A DNA stretch of 64,000 bases from Clostridia bacterium (GTDB lineage Bacteria > Bacillota > Clostridia > Christensenellales > Aristaeellaceae): positions 1 through 64,000 of the forward strand of contig JAFROK010000050.1 in NCBI GenBank assembly GCA_017429695.1, written 5' to 3'. The notes below the pieces were generated by a model that worked only from the letters and a program-made list of their open reading frames with translations, had not been told where the DNA came from and made no database searches. Made by a program: the position numbers and the translations under genes. The stretch's first letter is position 1; each line of letters opens with the position of its first letter. Below, piece after piece: positions 15,653 through 23,300 of the stretch.

Positions 15653-16918
15653 TTACTCCTTCTTTTCCGTTTCGGGCGTTTGCGCCGGTTTTTCCTGGGC
15701 CAGTTCATTGCGCTTTCCGATCATGTAGTCTGCAATGCGGGAAGCGGCTTTGCCGGGATGCGCCCAGGTTTCCTTCCGGGCCTGCTCGATGGCGTCCTGC
15801 ACCATGGCGCTGCCCAGGGTATCGTCCACCAGTTCCTTCAGGGAATCCAGGCGGTCCTCCGTCAGCGGCCGGCCGATTTTCGGCAGGGTTTCAAAGGTCC
15901 AGAGTTCCTCATCCAGCCACCAGGCATCATAGGGGGATTTGTCAAAAGACGTATCAGCACAGATGACCGGTTTGCCGAAAATCAGGCAGAAATCGAAGAT
16001 AACGCCGGAAAAATCGGAAATCATGATATCGGATCTCCGCAGCACTTCGAAATTATCGTTATCCCGGTTCCATTCCAGCTGCTCACTTTCCGGATATGCC
16101 GCCATCAGCCGGTCCATCAGTTCTTTTTCCGCAGTGAAAGACTGGGGATGGGGCCGGATGATCACATGGTATCCGGTAGCCAGTGCCGCGTCAATGATCT
16201 TTCCCTCAAAACGGCCGAACAGGCTGCTCTTTCCCCAGGAAGGGGCCAGCAGGATGGTGACCGGATGCTCCGGCAGCGGTTCCGCTTCGTCCAGGCGCTT
16301 TTTCAGCTGGTCCAGGTAGGGAACGCCGGTCAGCACGATTTCCTTGGCAGGCAGCCCACGCTTTTCCTCCAGCGCGCGCTGCTGCCGCACCTGGTATTCA
16401 CCGGAGAGCATCAGGGCATCGTAATAATCCAGCCCGAACATCCGGTAGGTGGTCGGATCGTTGGCCATATGCAGCACATGCACATACCATCTGACATCCC
16501 GGGAGCGCTTCCACTGGTATACGTCGAGCCCGGGGGTTGTGGAGAGCAGGATGTCCGCCTTCAGGAAGTTCAGCTTTGCAAAGGCGTGGTTGCCTTCACC
16601 GATAAAACTGCATTTCACATGCTCATAGTGTTCCTGCAGCGCCGGATCATCCTCGGAGGCGGTCATGAATACCAGCGGTTCTCCCCGGCGTTCAAATTCA
16701 TCGCAGATGGGTTTGAAAGTGCTCCAGTAACGCTTGTGATCCGAGAAAACGGCATAGGGGATCCGGTCCTGGATTGCGTTTTTTTCTTTTGCGCCGCCAC
16801 TGAAGAGGAAGCGGAGTTTCATAAACACATTGCGCAGGAGATATCCGGCGGTGCCCAGGATGCCGATCAGAATGGCAAACAGCATGCTCCCGGTGCCGGG
16901 ATCAATATACAGCAGCAT
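15653..16918 (-). CDS. CDP-glycerol glycerophosphotransferase (TagB/TagF type)
   Basis: A 421-residue protein with one N-terminal membrane segment (about residues 5-30) and a GT-B-like glycerophosphotransferase domain. Characteristic stretches are ILLSTTPGLDVYQWK, VHVLHMANDPTTY, LTGVPYLDQL, ILLAPSWGKSSLFG, HVIIRPHPQSF and DIMISDFSGVIFDFCLIF. The family transfers glycerol-phosphate (or ribitol-phosphate) from CDP-glycerol to build or prime teichoic-acid-like polymers on the inner face of the membrane. It lies 11 bases after the YidC-sulfatase gene and 8 bases before the LicC-like gene, so all act in one operon. No CDP-glycerol synthase (tagD) is in the window. Confidence 0.88.
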   Translation of the reverse strand: MLLYIDPGTGSMLFAILIGILGTAGYLLRNVFMKLRFLFSGGAKEKNAIQDRIPYAVFSDHKRYWSTFKPICDEFERRGEPLVFMTASEDDPALQEHYEHVKCSFIGEGNHAFAKLNFLKADILLSTTPGLDVYQWKRSRDVRWYVHVLHMANDPTTYRMFGLDYYDALMLSGEYQVRQQRALEEKRGLPAKEIVLTGVPYLDQLKKRLDEAEPLPEHPVTILLAPSWGKSSLFGRFEGKIIDAALATGYHVIIRPHPQSFTAEKELMDRLMAAYPESEQLEWNRDNDNFEVLRRSDIMISDFSGVIFDFCLIFGKPVICADTSFDKSPYDAWWLDEELWTFETLPKIGRPLTEDRLDSLKELVDDTLGSAMVQDAIEQARKETWAHPGKAASRIADYMIGKRNELAQEKPAQTPETEKKE

Positions 16919-16929
16919 CTTCTGTCACC

Positions 16930-19482
16930 TCACCATTCTCCCAGTTTTTCCCAGTTGCCGGCATCCAGGATATCATCATGAACGGCATACCATTCCCCGG
17001 CCGGGAAGGTGTTGCCGGGGGTGGCGGACCATTCATCCGACGAGAAGATAGTCAGCCTGGTTCCGTTTTTGTCAATGCTCCGGACCGGATTTCCCGTAAA
17101 GGGGTTCACCGGCTGTTCAATCAGGCCGTCCATGGCCAGCTCCGGAACATCGCCGACGGTCATCAGCTGCATGTCTGTTGTGAATTCCCGGCTGTCAAAA
17201 TCCTTCACCATCAACAGGGCGTTGTAGCTGAGGATATCCAGCAGCGAATCGTCATCCGACCGGACAATCAGGCTGTCAAACAGGCCCAGGTTCCGGCCAT
17301 GGTCGCTGACGAGAATGATCCGGGTGTTGTCATAAACCCCCAGTTCACGCAGGCGGTCCAGCCATGCGCCGATCCGGAGCAGCGCGCCGGTATCGGACAT
17401 ATAGTATTTCCGGACATGGGCGGAGGACAGTTCGACCGGTTCGCAGCCTTCTGCTTCCCGCGTCAGGCTTTTTCCGCTGTCCAGCAGCGGATCCGCATCT
17501 TCCACGACGCTTTCGTAATCCGGCAGGGACAGCATCACCGGCTCATGGGTGGCGCTGTTGGTCAGGGCCAGATAGGTATCCTGCGTGCCTTCCACGGACA
17601 CGGTGATGTCCGGCAGGGCTTTCAGTACGCCATAGGATTTTTCAAACTGGGTATGCACGTTCAGCGTATCGTTCAGGTAGCTCCCGTTCTGGTAAATGGC
17701 AGGCTGCAGGGACAGGGGAACGGTTTTCATTAGGGCATAGCAGAAGAAATTCCGCTGCCAGACCTGGTCCAGCACAGCGTCCACCGTGGGCATGAACTGT
17801 CCCTGCTCCGTATGGTAGGCTTCAATGCCTTCATATCCGTCAAATATGGACAGGTCTGGAATCCAGGTATATCCGGCATAGGGCGGATCACACACCGTAA
17901 CCCGGTATCCGGCATTCCGGAACAGACACGGCATGACCAGCAGCGCCTCGTTCTGCTTTTCAGCGAGGGATTCTCCGTTTCGCTTGTTGATTTCCTCCGG
18001 GGTATATTCGTATCCTCCGAAGAGGGCCGGGGTGCCATGGTTGGTGTTTTTTCCAAAGGATACGGTGTTCGGATAGTATGTGAAACCGGCGAACTGCTGC
18101 TGAAGCTCCGGGTTCTCCGCCATGATATAGGGGATATAGCTGCTGATGGCCGCGTCCAGCATGAATACGATGACGTTTTTCCCGCCACTGCTCAGGCGGA
18201 TTTCCGCCCGCTCGGTGTGGACAGTCCGGAGATCCTCTCCGGTGCCGGCCATGGCGGACTGGATGCGGATCATATTCCAGCCGGACATTCCGGCAACGGC
18301 AATCATCATGATGACCGTAACCCACAGGGCGATCTGTGTTTTTTTCCGCCAGATCAGCACAGCCAGGGCAATCAGGGCGACAACGACGCCCACGTTGATC
18401 AGCTGGTCCCTGAGCGAGAATACCGGAATCCGGTCATAGTAAAGCTCTGCGGACAGCAGGCCGAGACCTGTTCCGAAAAACATATAGTTGACAACACCCG
18501 TTCCGCACAGGACCCAGATCACGGCGCTGAATATTCGCTTTCCCCGGGGTGTAAACATATAATAGAAGATTCCGAACCAGATCACGAACAGGCCGAAGGA
18601 GAGCAGCGACGCGTTCAGGACATGCCGGAGCGGGGAATAGTAATTCAGCGCATGGGTAAACTCCTGGGGAGATGATTCAATGACCGCCGAGGGAATCAGC
18701 GCGCCGGTCAGCACCGCCAGCAGGATGCATCCGCAGACGAACAGCTTTGTATGAACCGGCTTCAGGGGCGCGGCTTCCGCCCTGGCCTTTTTCTGCCGGG
18801 GATGCTTTGCGACCAGCCGGGTCAGCAGGTTTTTCACCAGGGAGAAGAGATTGTTCAGCGTCCAGTAGATCACCAGCCCGGCGGGGGAGTCGTACAGCAG
18901 CACCAGGAACAGGGCGGCCATGGCGTAAAGCTGGATTTTGTCCTTCAGGGGGAATCCCCGGGTATAGATGGCGCTGGAGATACAGTTGATGAGCGTCATC
19001 AGCACCGGCAGCACATTGATGGTGAGCCCGAAAACAGTCAGCAGCTGATCCGGCGCGCCCAGGGCCGTGATCGGACCGAAGGCAGTGCCGGACAGGGGCG
19101 TATAGTTGCTCAGGAACTGATAGGCGGCAATAAAAAACGGGATTTCCAGCACCAGCGGCAGGAATCCTTTCAGCACATAGAAGGGTTTATAATGATTCTG
19201 CCGGTAATAGGTCTGCAGCATCATAAACCGTTCGTCGCCCTGGAATGTTTTTTTGATATGGGCTACGGAATCAGCCATCGCTTTTTCCTGTTCCCGTTCC
19301 GCGTCCTGAATGGCGTCGGCCCGTTTATACAGCGGAAGGAGCAGGAAATTCATCACCATGCTCATGCAGATGATACTGAATCCGTGATTCTGCAGCAGTT
19401 CGATAAATGCCTTGTAGATGAATTCGAACATGATGATGAGCGGCCCGATCAGCAGCTGATACACCATTGAGAAAAAAGACAT
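16930..19482 (-). CDS. YidC/Oxa1-domain protein fused to an extracytoplasmic alkaline-phosphatase-superfamily (sulfatase-like) domain
   Basis: An 850-residue fusion. Residues 1-235 are a YidC/Oxa1 membrane domain, with the cytoplasmic helical hairpin, the FLPLVLEIPFFIAAYQFL segment and the diagnostic PAGLVIYWTLNNLFSLVKN. The Arg conserved in Gram-positive YidC (SpoIIIJ IIVVTILIRLL) aligns with Asn in IICMSMVMNFLLLP. Residues about 250-430 add some five membrane helices. Residues about 450-850 resemble LTA-synthase/sulfatase enzymes: VIVFMLDAAISSY (metal Asp), SFGKNTNHGTP (candidate nucleophile Thr) and ILVSDHGRN (metal Asp/His). The enzyme may add or transfer a phospho-alditol outside the membrane while the YidC part guides a substrate. 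It sits between a polyprenyl-type GT and a glycerophosphotransferase. Confidence 0.85.
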   Translation of the reverse strand: MSFFSMVYQLLIGPLIIMFEFIYKAFIELLQNHGFSIICMSMVMNFLLLPLYKRADAIQDAEREQEKAMADSVAHIKKTFQGDERFMMLQTYYRQNHYKPFYVLKGFLPLVLEIPFFIAAYQFLSNYTPLSGTAFGPITALGAPDQLLTVFGLTINVLPVLMTLINCISSAIYTRGFPLKDKIQLYAMAALFLVLLYDSPAGLVIYWTLNNLFSLVKNLLTRLVAKHPRQKKARAEAAPLKPVHTKLFVCGCILLAVLTGALIPSAVIESSPQEFTHALNYYSPLRHVLNASLLSFGLFVIWFGIFYYMFTPRGKRIFSAVIWVLCGTGVVNYMFFGTGLGLLSAELYYDRIPVFSLRDQLINVGVVVALIALAVLIWRKKTQIALWVTVIMMIAVAGMSGWNMIRIQSAMAGTGEDLRTVHTERAEIRLSSGGKNVIVFMLDAAISSYIPYIMAENPELQQQFAGFTYYPNTVSFGKNTNHGTPALFGGYEYTPEEINKRNGESLAEKQNEALLVMPCLFRNAGYRVTVCDPPYAGYTWIPDLSIFDGYEGIEAYHTEQGQFMPTVDAVLDQVWQRNFFCYALMKTVPLSLQPAIYQNGSYLNDTLNVHTQFEKSYGVLKALPDITVSVEGTQDTYLALTNSATHEPVMLSLPDYESVVEDADPLLDSGKSLTREAEGCEPVELSSAHVRKYYMSDTGALLRIGAWLDRLRELGVYDNTRIILVSDHGRNLGLFDSLIVRSDDDSLLDILSYNALLMVKDFDSREFTTDMQLMTVGDVPELAMDGLIEQPVNPFTGNPVRSIDKNGTRLTIFSSDEWSATPGNTFPAGEWYAVHDDILDAGNWEKLGEW

Positions 19483-19489
19483 CGCACAT

Positions 19490-20512
19490 TCATTCCTTTA
19501 ACGTGGTGTTTGTTCCGGCATCCCCGGCCTGTCCGGCTTCGATCCAGCGGCGCTCGCTTTTCTCCCAGGTGCGCTCGGAGATGATGTAGCGGGGGCGGCG
19601 TTTGGTTTCCAGGTACGTTTTGCCGATATACTGGCCGATGATGCCCAGGCTGATCAGCTGAATGCCGCCCAGCAGGCAGATAATGCATATCGTGGAGGCC
19701 CAGCCCGCGACGGTGTTGCCGAGGATCGCGCCGACAATAGCCCAGATCATCAGCATAATGCCGAACAAACTGAAAAGGACGCCGAACCCGGTAATCAGGT
19801 TGATGGGTTTTACGGACAGGCTGGTAATCCCGTTAAACGCCAGGGCGATCATTTTCCGCAGCGGGTAATGGCTTTCCCCGGCCAGGCGGGCGGAGCGCTC
19901 ATAGGTCACGGTGGCGGAAGGGAACCCGACGAGGGGAACCATGCCGCGCAGGAAGATATTGACTTCCTCAAAGTCAGCAAACTGGTCCAGCACACGGGAG
20001 GAAATCAGGCGGTAGTCCGCGTGGTTGTACACGACTTCCGCGCCCATGGCGTTCATTAGTTTATAGAATCCCTCGGCCGTCGTGCGCTTGAACCAGGTGT
20101 CGGTTTCCCGCTTGGAGCGGACGCCGTAGACGATTTCATAGCCTTCCAGGTACTTATCAACCATTTCATCCATGGCGTTGATATCGTCCTGGCCGTCGCA
20201 GTCGATGGAAATGGTGATGTCGCAGCGGTTTTTCGCTTCCATCAGCCCGGCAAGCACGGCGTTCTGGTGTCCCCGGTTCCGGCTCTGGCAGATGCCGATG
20301 AAGTGCCCGTCTTCCTTGGCTAAATCGCAGATAATTTCCCAGGTTTTATCTTTTGAGCCGTCATTAACGAACAACACCCGGCTGTTTTCGCTGATTTTTC
20401 CGACTGCGGCCAGCTGCTGCAGTTTATGAAGGAACAGCGGAGCTGTCAGGGGCAGCACCTGCTCTTCGTTATAACATGGGATCACAATCCACAGAATCGG
20501 TCTCGGTTCCAT
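19490..20512 (-). CDS. Polyprenyl-phosphate glycosyltransferase (GtrB/DPM1-like GT2)
   Basis: A 340-residue protein with a GT2 catalytic domain (residues 1-235) and two C-terminal membrane helices (about 240-310), the GtrB/ArnC/DPM1 layout. Motifs are IVIPCYNEE, FVNDGSKDKTW, SRNRGHQNAVLAGL and SIDCDGQDD (metal-binding), followed by GVRSKRETDTW. Such enzymes load a sugar onto undecaprenyl phosphate on the cytoplasmic face for use by an external glycosyltransferase. It begins the minus-strand operon and ends 7 bases before the YidC-sulfatase gene. A consensus promoter (20557-20585) and four helically phased repeats lie upstream. Confidence 0.9.
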   Translation of the reverse strand: MEPRPILWIVIPCYNEEQVLPLTAPLFLHKLQQLAAVGKISENSRVLFVNDGSKDKTWEIICDLAKEDGHFIGICQSRNRGHQNAVLAGLMEAKNRCDITISIDCDGQDDINAMDEMVDKYLEGYEIVYGVRSKRETDTWFKRTTAEGFYKLMNAMGAEVVYNHADYRLISSRVLDQFADFEEVNIFLRGMVPLVGFPSATVTYERSARLAGESHYPLRKMIALAFNGITSLSVKPINLITGFGVLFSLFGIMLMIWAIVGAILGNTVAGWASTICIICLLGGIQLISLGIIGQYIGKTYLETKRRPRYIISERTWEKSERRWIEAGQAGDAGTNTTLKE

Positions 20513-20556
20513 TTCGGCTTCCTTTCCTGTTTCGCAGGCAAAAAGTTTCGCTATGT

Positions 20557-20585
20557 ATTATATTCATTTAAGGAAGCTCTTTCAA
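20557..20585 (-). promoter_or_regulatory. Promoter of the GT2/YidC-sulfatase operon
   Basis: Minus strand TTGAAA (20580-20585), a 17-base spacer and a perfect TATAAT (20557-20562), about 45 bases before the start of the GT2 gene. Confidence 0.82.
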
Positions 20586-20598
20586 CCCTGCTGAAAGT

Positions 20599-20635
20599 TG
20601 TCATGGTTTGTCACTAATTGTCACCATTTGTCACC
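20599..20635. promoter_or_regulatory. Four TTGTCA repeats at exact 10-bp spacing (activator-type array)
   Basis: TTGTCAT at 20599, then TTGTCAC at 20609, 20619 and 20629: each copy lies exactly one helical turn from the next. The array is about 14 bases upstream of the -35 box of the minus-strand polymer operon, a position typical of response-regulator (OmpR/PhoP-type) arrays. Function is inferred from geometry only. Confidence 0.7.
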
Positions 20636-20686
20636 TTGATGACAGTGAAAAAACGTGATATTGTTATACTGTCGGAAACGAATGGA
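20636..20686 (+). repeat. 51-bp direct repeat, copy A
   Basis: It matches 20783-20833 at about 42 of 51 positions. The last 36 bases match at 33, including an identical GGAAACGAATGGA end. The copies lie 147 bases apart. It contains TTATACT, which could serve as a -10 box. Confidence 0.75.
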
Positions 20687-20690
20687 AAGG

Positions 20691-20717
20691 GCTCCTGCGG
20701 AAATGCGGGAGCTTTTT
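20691..20717 (+). terminator. Intrinsic terminator between the repeat copies
   Basis: GCTCCTGC (20691-20698) pairs with GCGGGAGC (20705-20712, one G-T wobble, 6-base loop), followed by TTTTT. No upstream plus-strand gene requires it, so it may end a very short transcript starting near repeat copy A or block read-through. Confidence 0.65.
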
Positions 20718-20782
20718 CCGTGGCGTGCGCGGCGGGAATCAAAAAATGCCGGAAATGTCCGGGAATGTCCGGTTTTGCCGGG

Positions 20783-20833
20783 TTGATGGCAGGTCGGAAA
20801 CGTGATAATGTTAAACTGCCGGAAACGAATGGA
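20783..20833 (+). repeat. 51-bp direct repeat, copy B
   Basis: Second copy of the element at 20636-20686. The promoter of the downstream secreted-protein gene begins 25 bases after it. Confidence 0.75.
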
Positions 20834-20857
20834 TACAAGCAAATTTTCTTTTTCCCA

Positions 20858-20885
20858 TTGCAAACAGAAGATTTTTCCGTATAAT
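20858..20885 (+). promoter_or_regulatory. Promoter of the secreted 177-residue protein
   Basis: TTGCAA (20858-20863), a 16-base spacer and a perfect TATAAT (20880-20885). Confidence 0.75.
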
Positions 20886-20955
20886 ATCGGAGGTTTGCCT
20901 TGACAGGCAGGCCGAATCATAACGGGGGTCAGCCCCGGGAAAAGAGGAAAGAACC

Positions 20956-21489
20956 ATGAAGAAACTGTTTGCCCTGATGACCGTACTGTGCCTGCTGTGC
21001 TGCTGTGCTTTGGCTGAAACGGCTGAAACCAGCTGGGAACAGGTTGAGGAATTCGCCACTGCCACGTATCCGGGAGAAATTAAGCCCCTGGGTGTCTATT
21101 CCCTGGGAATGTACGTTCCGGATTCCTTCCATGCCGTTGAAGTGACCGACGAGCAGAAGGCTGCCGGCGTCTATTTCATCCTGGAGGACGATAATGGATG
21201 CCGCGTTTCCGGCACCTACCAGTCCCTGGGTGATAACGGCGTGGATTATCTCATTGACGAACTGACCAAAGCCGGCGCGACCGATCTGACCGAAATTATC
21301 ATGAACGAGATCCCCGCGATCAATTACGACCTGGTCATTAACGAAGTCCAGACCTCCAACCTTCTGTTCTTCAATGCGAACGACAACACATTCCTGACCC
21401 TTTCTTTTGGCCCGACGGACAATGAAGACTTCCGGCCCATCTCCAGCATTATGGTGGCTTCTATCCAGCTGGTTTCCGAGGCGGAATAA
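20956..21489 (+). CDS. Secreted hypothetical protein
   Basis: A 177-residue protein with a clear signal peptide (MKKLFALMTVLCLLCCCALAE); cleavage after ALA is likely. The mature part is small, acidic and mixed alpha/beta, with GVYSLGMYVPDSF and DNGVDYLIDELTKAGATD as recognisable features but no family assigned. It may be a small extracytoplasmic substrate- or surface-binding protein. The gene is monocistronic, with a perfect -10 box promoter and a clear terminator, so it is a genuine and probably well expressed transcript. AAGAGGAAAG precedes the ATG. Confidence 0.8.
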   Translation: MKKLFALMTVLCLLCCCALAETAETSWEQVEEFATATYPGEIKPLGVYSLGMYVPDSFHAVEVTDEQKAAGVYFILEDDNGCRVSGTYQSLGDNGVDYLIDELTKAGATDLTEIIMNEIPAINYDLVINEVQTSNLLFFNANDNTFLTLSFGPTDNEDFRPISSIMVASIQLVSEAE

Positions 21490-21508
21490 CCCGATAGGTT
21501 CCGGGGAG

Positions 21509-21541
21509 GCAGGGAAGAAAGAATCCCTGCTTCTTCTTTTT
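21509..21541 (+). terminator. Terminator of the secreted 177-residue protein gene
   Basis: GCAGGGA (21509-21515) pairs with TCCCTGC (21524-21530), an 8-base loop, followed by TTCTTCTTTTT. Confidence 0.85.
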
Positions 21542-21545
21542 GGCA

Positions 21546-21576
21546 AAACACTAAAACACTAAACACTAAACACTAA
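21546..21576. repeat. Heptanucleotide tandem repeat (ACACTAA, complement of TTAGTGT)
   Basis: Four ACACTAA units, one with an extra A between units. On the other strand this is TTAGTGT, the same family as the TTAGTGG/TTAGTGA arrays at 39338, 46351 and 53161. Confidence 0.85.
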
Positions 21577-21587
21577 AGCGGAGAAGT

Positions 21588-21625
21588 GAAAACACTCGAA
21601 CACTCGAACACTCGAACACTCGAAA
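21588..21625. repeat. Octanucleotide tandem repeat (AACACTCG x4)
   Basis: Four perfect AACACTCG units flanked by partial units, placed 12 bases after the heptamer array. It shares the ACACT core with the neighbouring array but has an eight-base period. Confidence 0.88.
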
Positions 21626-21847
21626 GGAGATCCTTCACTGCGTTCAGGATGACAACCAGGCGGACAGGAGAATATCAGGCAGTCAGGAGGACATCAGGCG
21701 GTCGGGACGACAATCAGAAAGCAGGCGGAAGAAGCTGCATATTGTACGGCTGCGGCGTGTGGGAAAAAAATAAAAAATTGTCTGAACTTGACGTCCAAAA
21801 CGGTAACAAATGCGACCGTTCAAAACCGCCCGAAACGTTATAAACGC

Positions 21848-21876
21848 TTGACAAAGGGATGGTTCTGATGTTAAAT
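21848..21876 (+). promoter_or_regulatory. Promoter of the processive GT2 gene
   Basis: Perfect TTGACA (21848-21853), a 17-base spacer and TTAAAT (21871-21876), about 65 bases before the GTG start. Confidence 0.7.
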
Positions 21877-21940
21877 ATGAATGTTGTGGATTTTTGTGTG
21901 ATCGCAGAGTATGGGGCTCTGCTGAACGAGGAGGACAACC

Positions 21941-23251
21941 GTGGAAGTGGTCATTCAGATTCTTCAGTCCATCAGTTTCATTACAAGCATGTTCCTGCTT
22001 GGAATGATGGGATATCAGCTGCTTATCGGGCTTTTCGGCTTTAAAAAGGCCGACAAGGATTACGCGGATCATGATCCGGAATCCCGTTTTCTGGTTCTTG
22101 TTCCGGCCCATAACGAAGAGAAGGTTATCAGCGATATCATCCGGAATCTTCAACAGATGGACTATCCCAAAGAACTGTACGATTTTTATATTATTGCGGA
22201 CAATTGCACAGACCATACGGCCGATGTGGCCAGGAGCCTGGGCGCCAACGTGATTGAAACCCGGAAGGAATCCCCCGATGCCCCGACTGGCAAACCGATT
22301 GCACTTCGGAAAGCGCTGGACGCCCTGGGCGACTATCAGAACCGTTACGACCTGATGATGATCTTCGACGCGGATAACCTGATGGACCTGAACATGTTCC
22401 GCGAAGTCAACAGCCAGTATCTGGACAAGGACAAGCCTGATTTCATTCAGTGCTACCTGGGCTGCAAGAACAAGAAAGGCATTGTTGCCTGGTTCTACTA
22501 TTCCGGCTATACGCTGACCAACCGCTTTTTCGACCTGGCGAAGCATCGCCTGGGCCTGAACTGCGTTATCGGCGGCACCGGCTTCGCGATGTCCACCGAG
22601 TATCTGTATTCACGCGGTGGCTGGACGACCCGGTCCCTGACGGAAGACTTTGAGATGCAGGTTGACGCAACGATCGAGGGCCGCCGGATCCTCTGGAACC
22701 ACCATACCCGCGTTTATGACGAGAAACCCACCTCCATGAAGGCTTCCATCAAGCAGAAGATCCGCTGGGGCCAGGGACACTGGTTCGTTGCCCTGACCAA
22801 TACCGGCCGCCTGTTCCGGGCCTTCTTCAAGGGTGAAGTTCGCCTGGGTGAATTCCTGAGCCTGCTGACCTATATGTACAGCATCGCCACCTATGTGGTC
22901 GTAGCTATTCAGCTGGTGCTTTCCACGGCGATATCGCTGTTGAGCACCGGAATCGGGATTTTCAATTTCTCCCTGGAATCTGCGCTGTACGGCATCCTGA
23001 TGTTCTCCTACAGCTACTTCTTCCTCTTCTACCTGTCCGACTGGATGGACAACCATATCCGTTTCAGCATCAAGACGATTCCGGTGATGGTCGGCGGATT
23101 CTTCGCCAATATGATCGTTGCGATCTTCAACCAGATTGTGGGCCTGGCCCGCTGGCGGGATCAGCAGCACTGGGTGAAGACCGAGCATGCCATCGGAACC
23201 GAAACCACGCTGGAAAGCAACATGATTACCGTGCCGCAGAAGGCCCGGTAA
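21941..23251 (+). CDS. Membrane glycosyltransferase, GT2 processive type (cellulose-synthase-like)
   Basis: A 436-residue protein with one N-terminal membrane helix (about 5-30), a GT2 domain (about 48-290) and three or four C-terminal helices (about 300-420). Motifs are VLVPAHNEE, IADNCTDHTAD, FDADNL (metal-binding DxD), TGFAMSTEY, SLTEDFEM (catalytic TED) and QKIRWGQGHW (QxxRW). That set marks a processive beta-glycosyltransferase that extends and exports a polysaccharide through its own membrane channel. The product cannot be told from sequence. The start is GTG at 21941, with GAGGAGG 6 bases upstream. It is monocistronic, with a strong terminator shared with the convergent bioY gene. Confidence 0.9.
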   Translation: MEVVIQILQSISFITSMFLLGMMGYQLLIGLFGFKKADKDYADHDPESRFLVLVPAHNEEKVISDIIRNLQQMDYPKELYDFYIIADNCTDHTADVARSLGANVIETRKESPDAPTGKPIALRKALDALGDYQNRYDLMMIFDADNLMDLNMFREVNSQYLDKDKPDFIQCYLGCKNKKGIVAWFYYSGYTLTNRFFDLAKHRLGLNCVIGGTGFAMSTEYLYSRGGWTTRSLTEDFEMQVDATIEGRRILWNHHTRVYDEKPTSMKASIKQKIRWGQGHWFVALTNTGRLFRAFFKGEVRLGEFLSLLTYMYSIATYVVVAIQLVLSTAISLLSTGIGIFNFSLESALYGILMFSYSYFFLFYLSDWMDNHIRFSIKTIPVMVGGFFANMIVAIFNQIVGLARWRDQQHWVKTEHAIGTETTLESNMITVPQKAR

Positions 23252-23270
23252 GAAACAGGAAAGTAAATAT

Positions 23271-23300
23271 CAGCGCCGCATCGATTATGATGCGGCGCTG
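23271..23300. terminator. Bidirectional terminator hairpin
   Basis: A perfect 12-bp stem (CAGCGCCGCATC 23271-23282 with GATGCGGCGCTG 23289-23300, 6-base loop), followed by TTCATTTT on plus. The stop codon of bioY lies in the loop, so the last codons of bioY encode one arm. Confidence 0.85.

Larger units (their letters stand above)
20513..20955. other. 443-base divergent spacer rich in repeats
   Basis: No supported gene. It carries the minus promoter and phased repeats (20557-20635), two diverged copies of a 51-bp direct repeat, a plus-strand terminator between them and the plus promoter of the next gene. A plus frame at 20618-20884 would encode 88 residues with a peptide echo (KKRDIVILSETNG and RKRDNVKLPETNG). 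That echo simply reflects the DNA repeat, and no ribosome binding site was found. Confidence 0.65.
21490..21940. other. 451-base spacer with tandem repeats
   Basis: No gene supported. In order it holds a terminator, a seven-base repeat array, an eight-base repeat array and a degenerate CAGGCGG/GACATCAGG-rich segment (about 21650-21730). An AT-rich stretch and the promoter of the next gene follow. The 85-residue frame across the repeats (21586-21843) has no ribosome binding site. Confidence 0.6.

Noticed and set aside
20618..20884. 88-residue frame with a repeated peptide
   Set aside because: The peptide repeat is explained by the DNA direct repeat, no ribosome binding site precedes it and a terminator lies inside the frame. 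Kept only as a repeat finding.
21546..21625. Possible CRISPR array
   Set aside because: Units are 7-8 bases and contiguous, with no spacers and no cas genes in the window.
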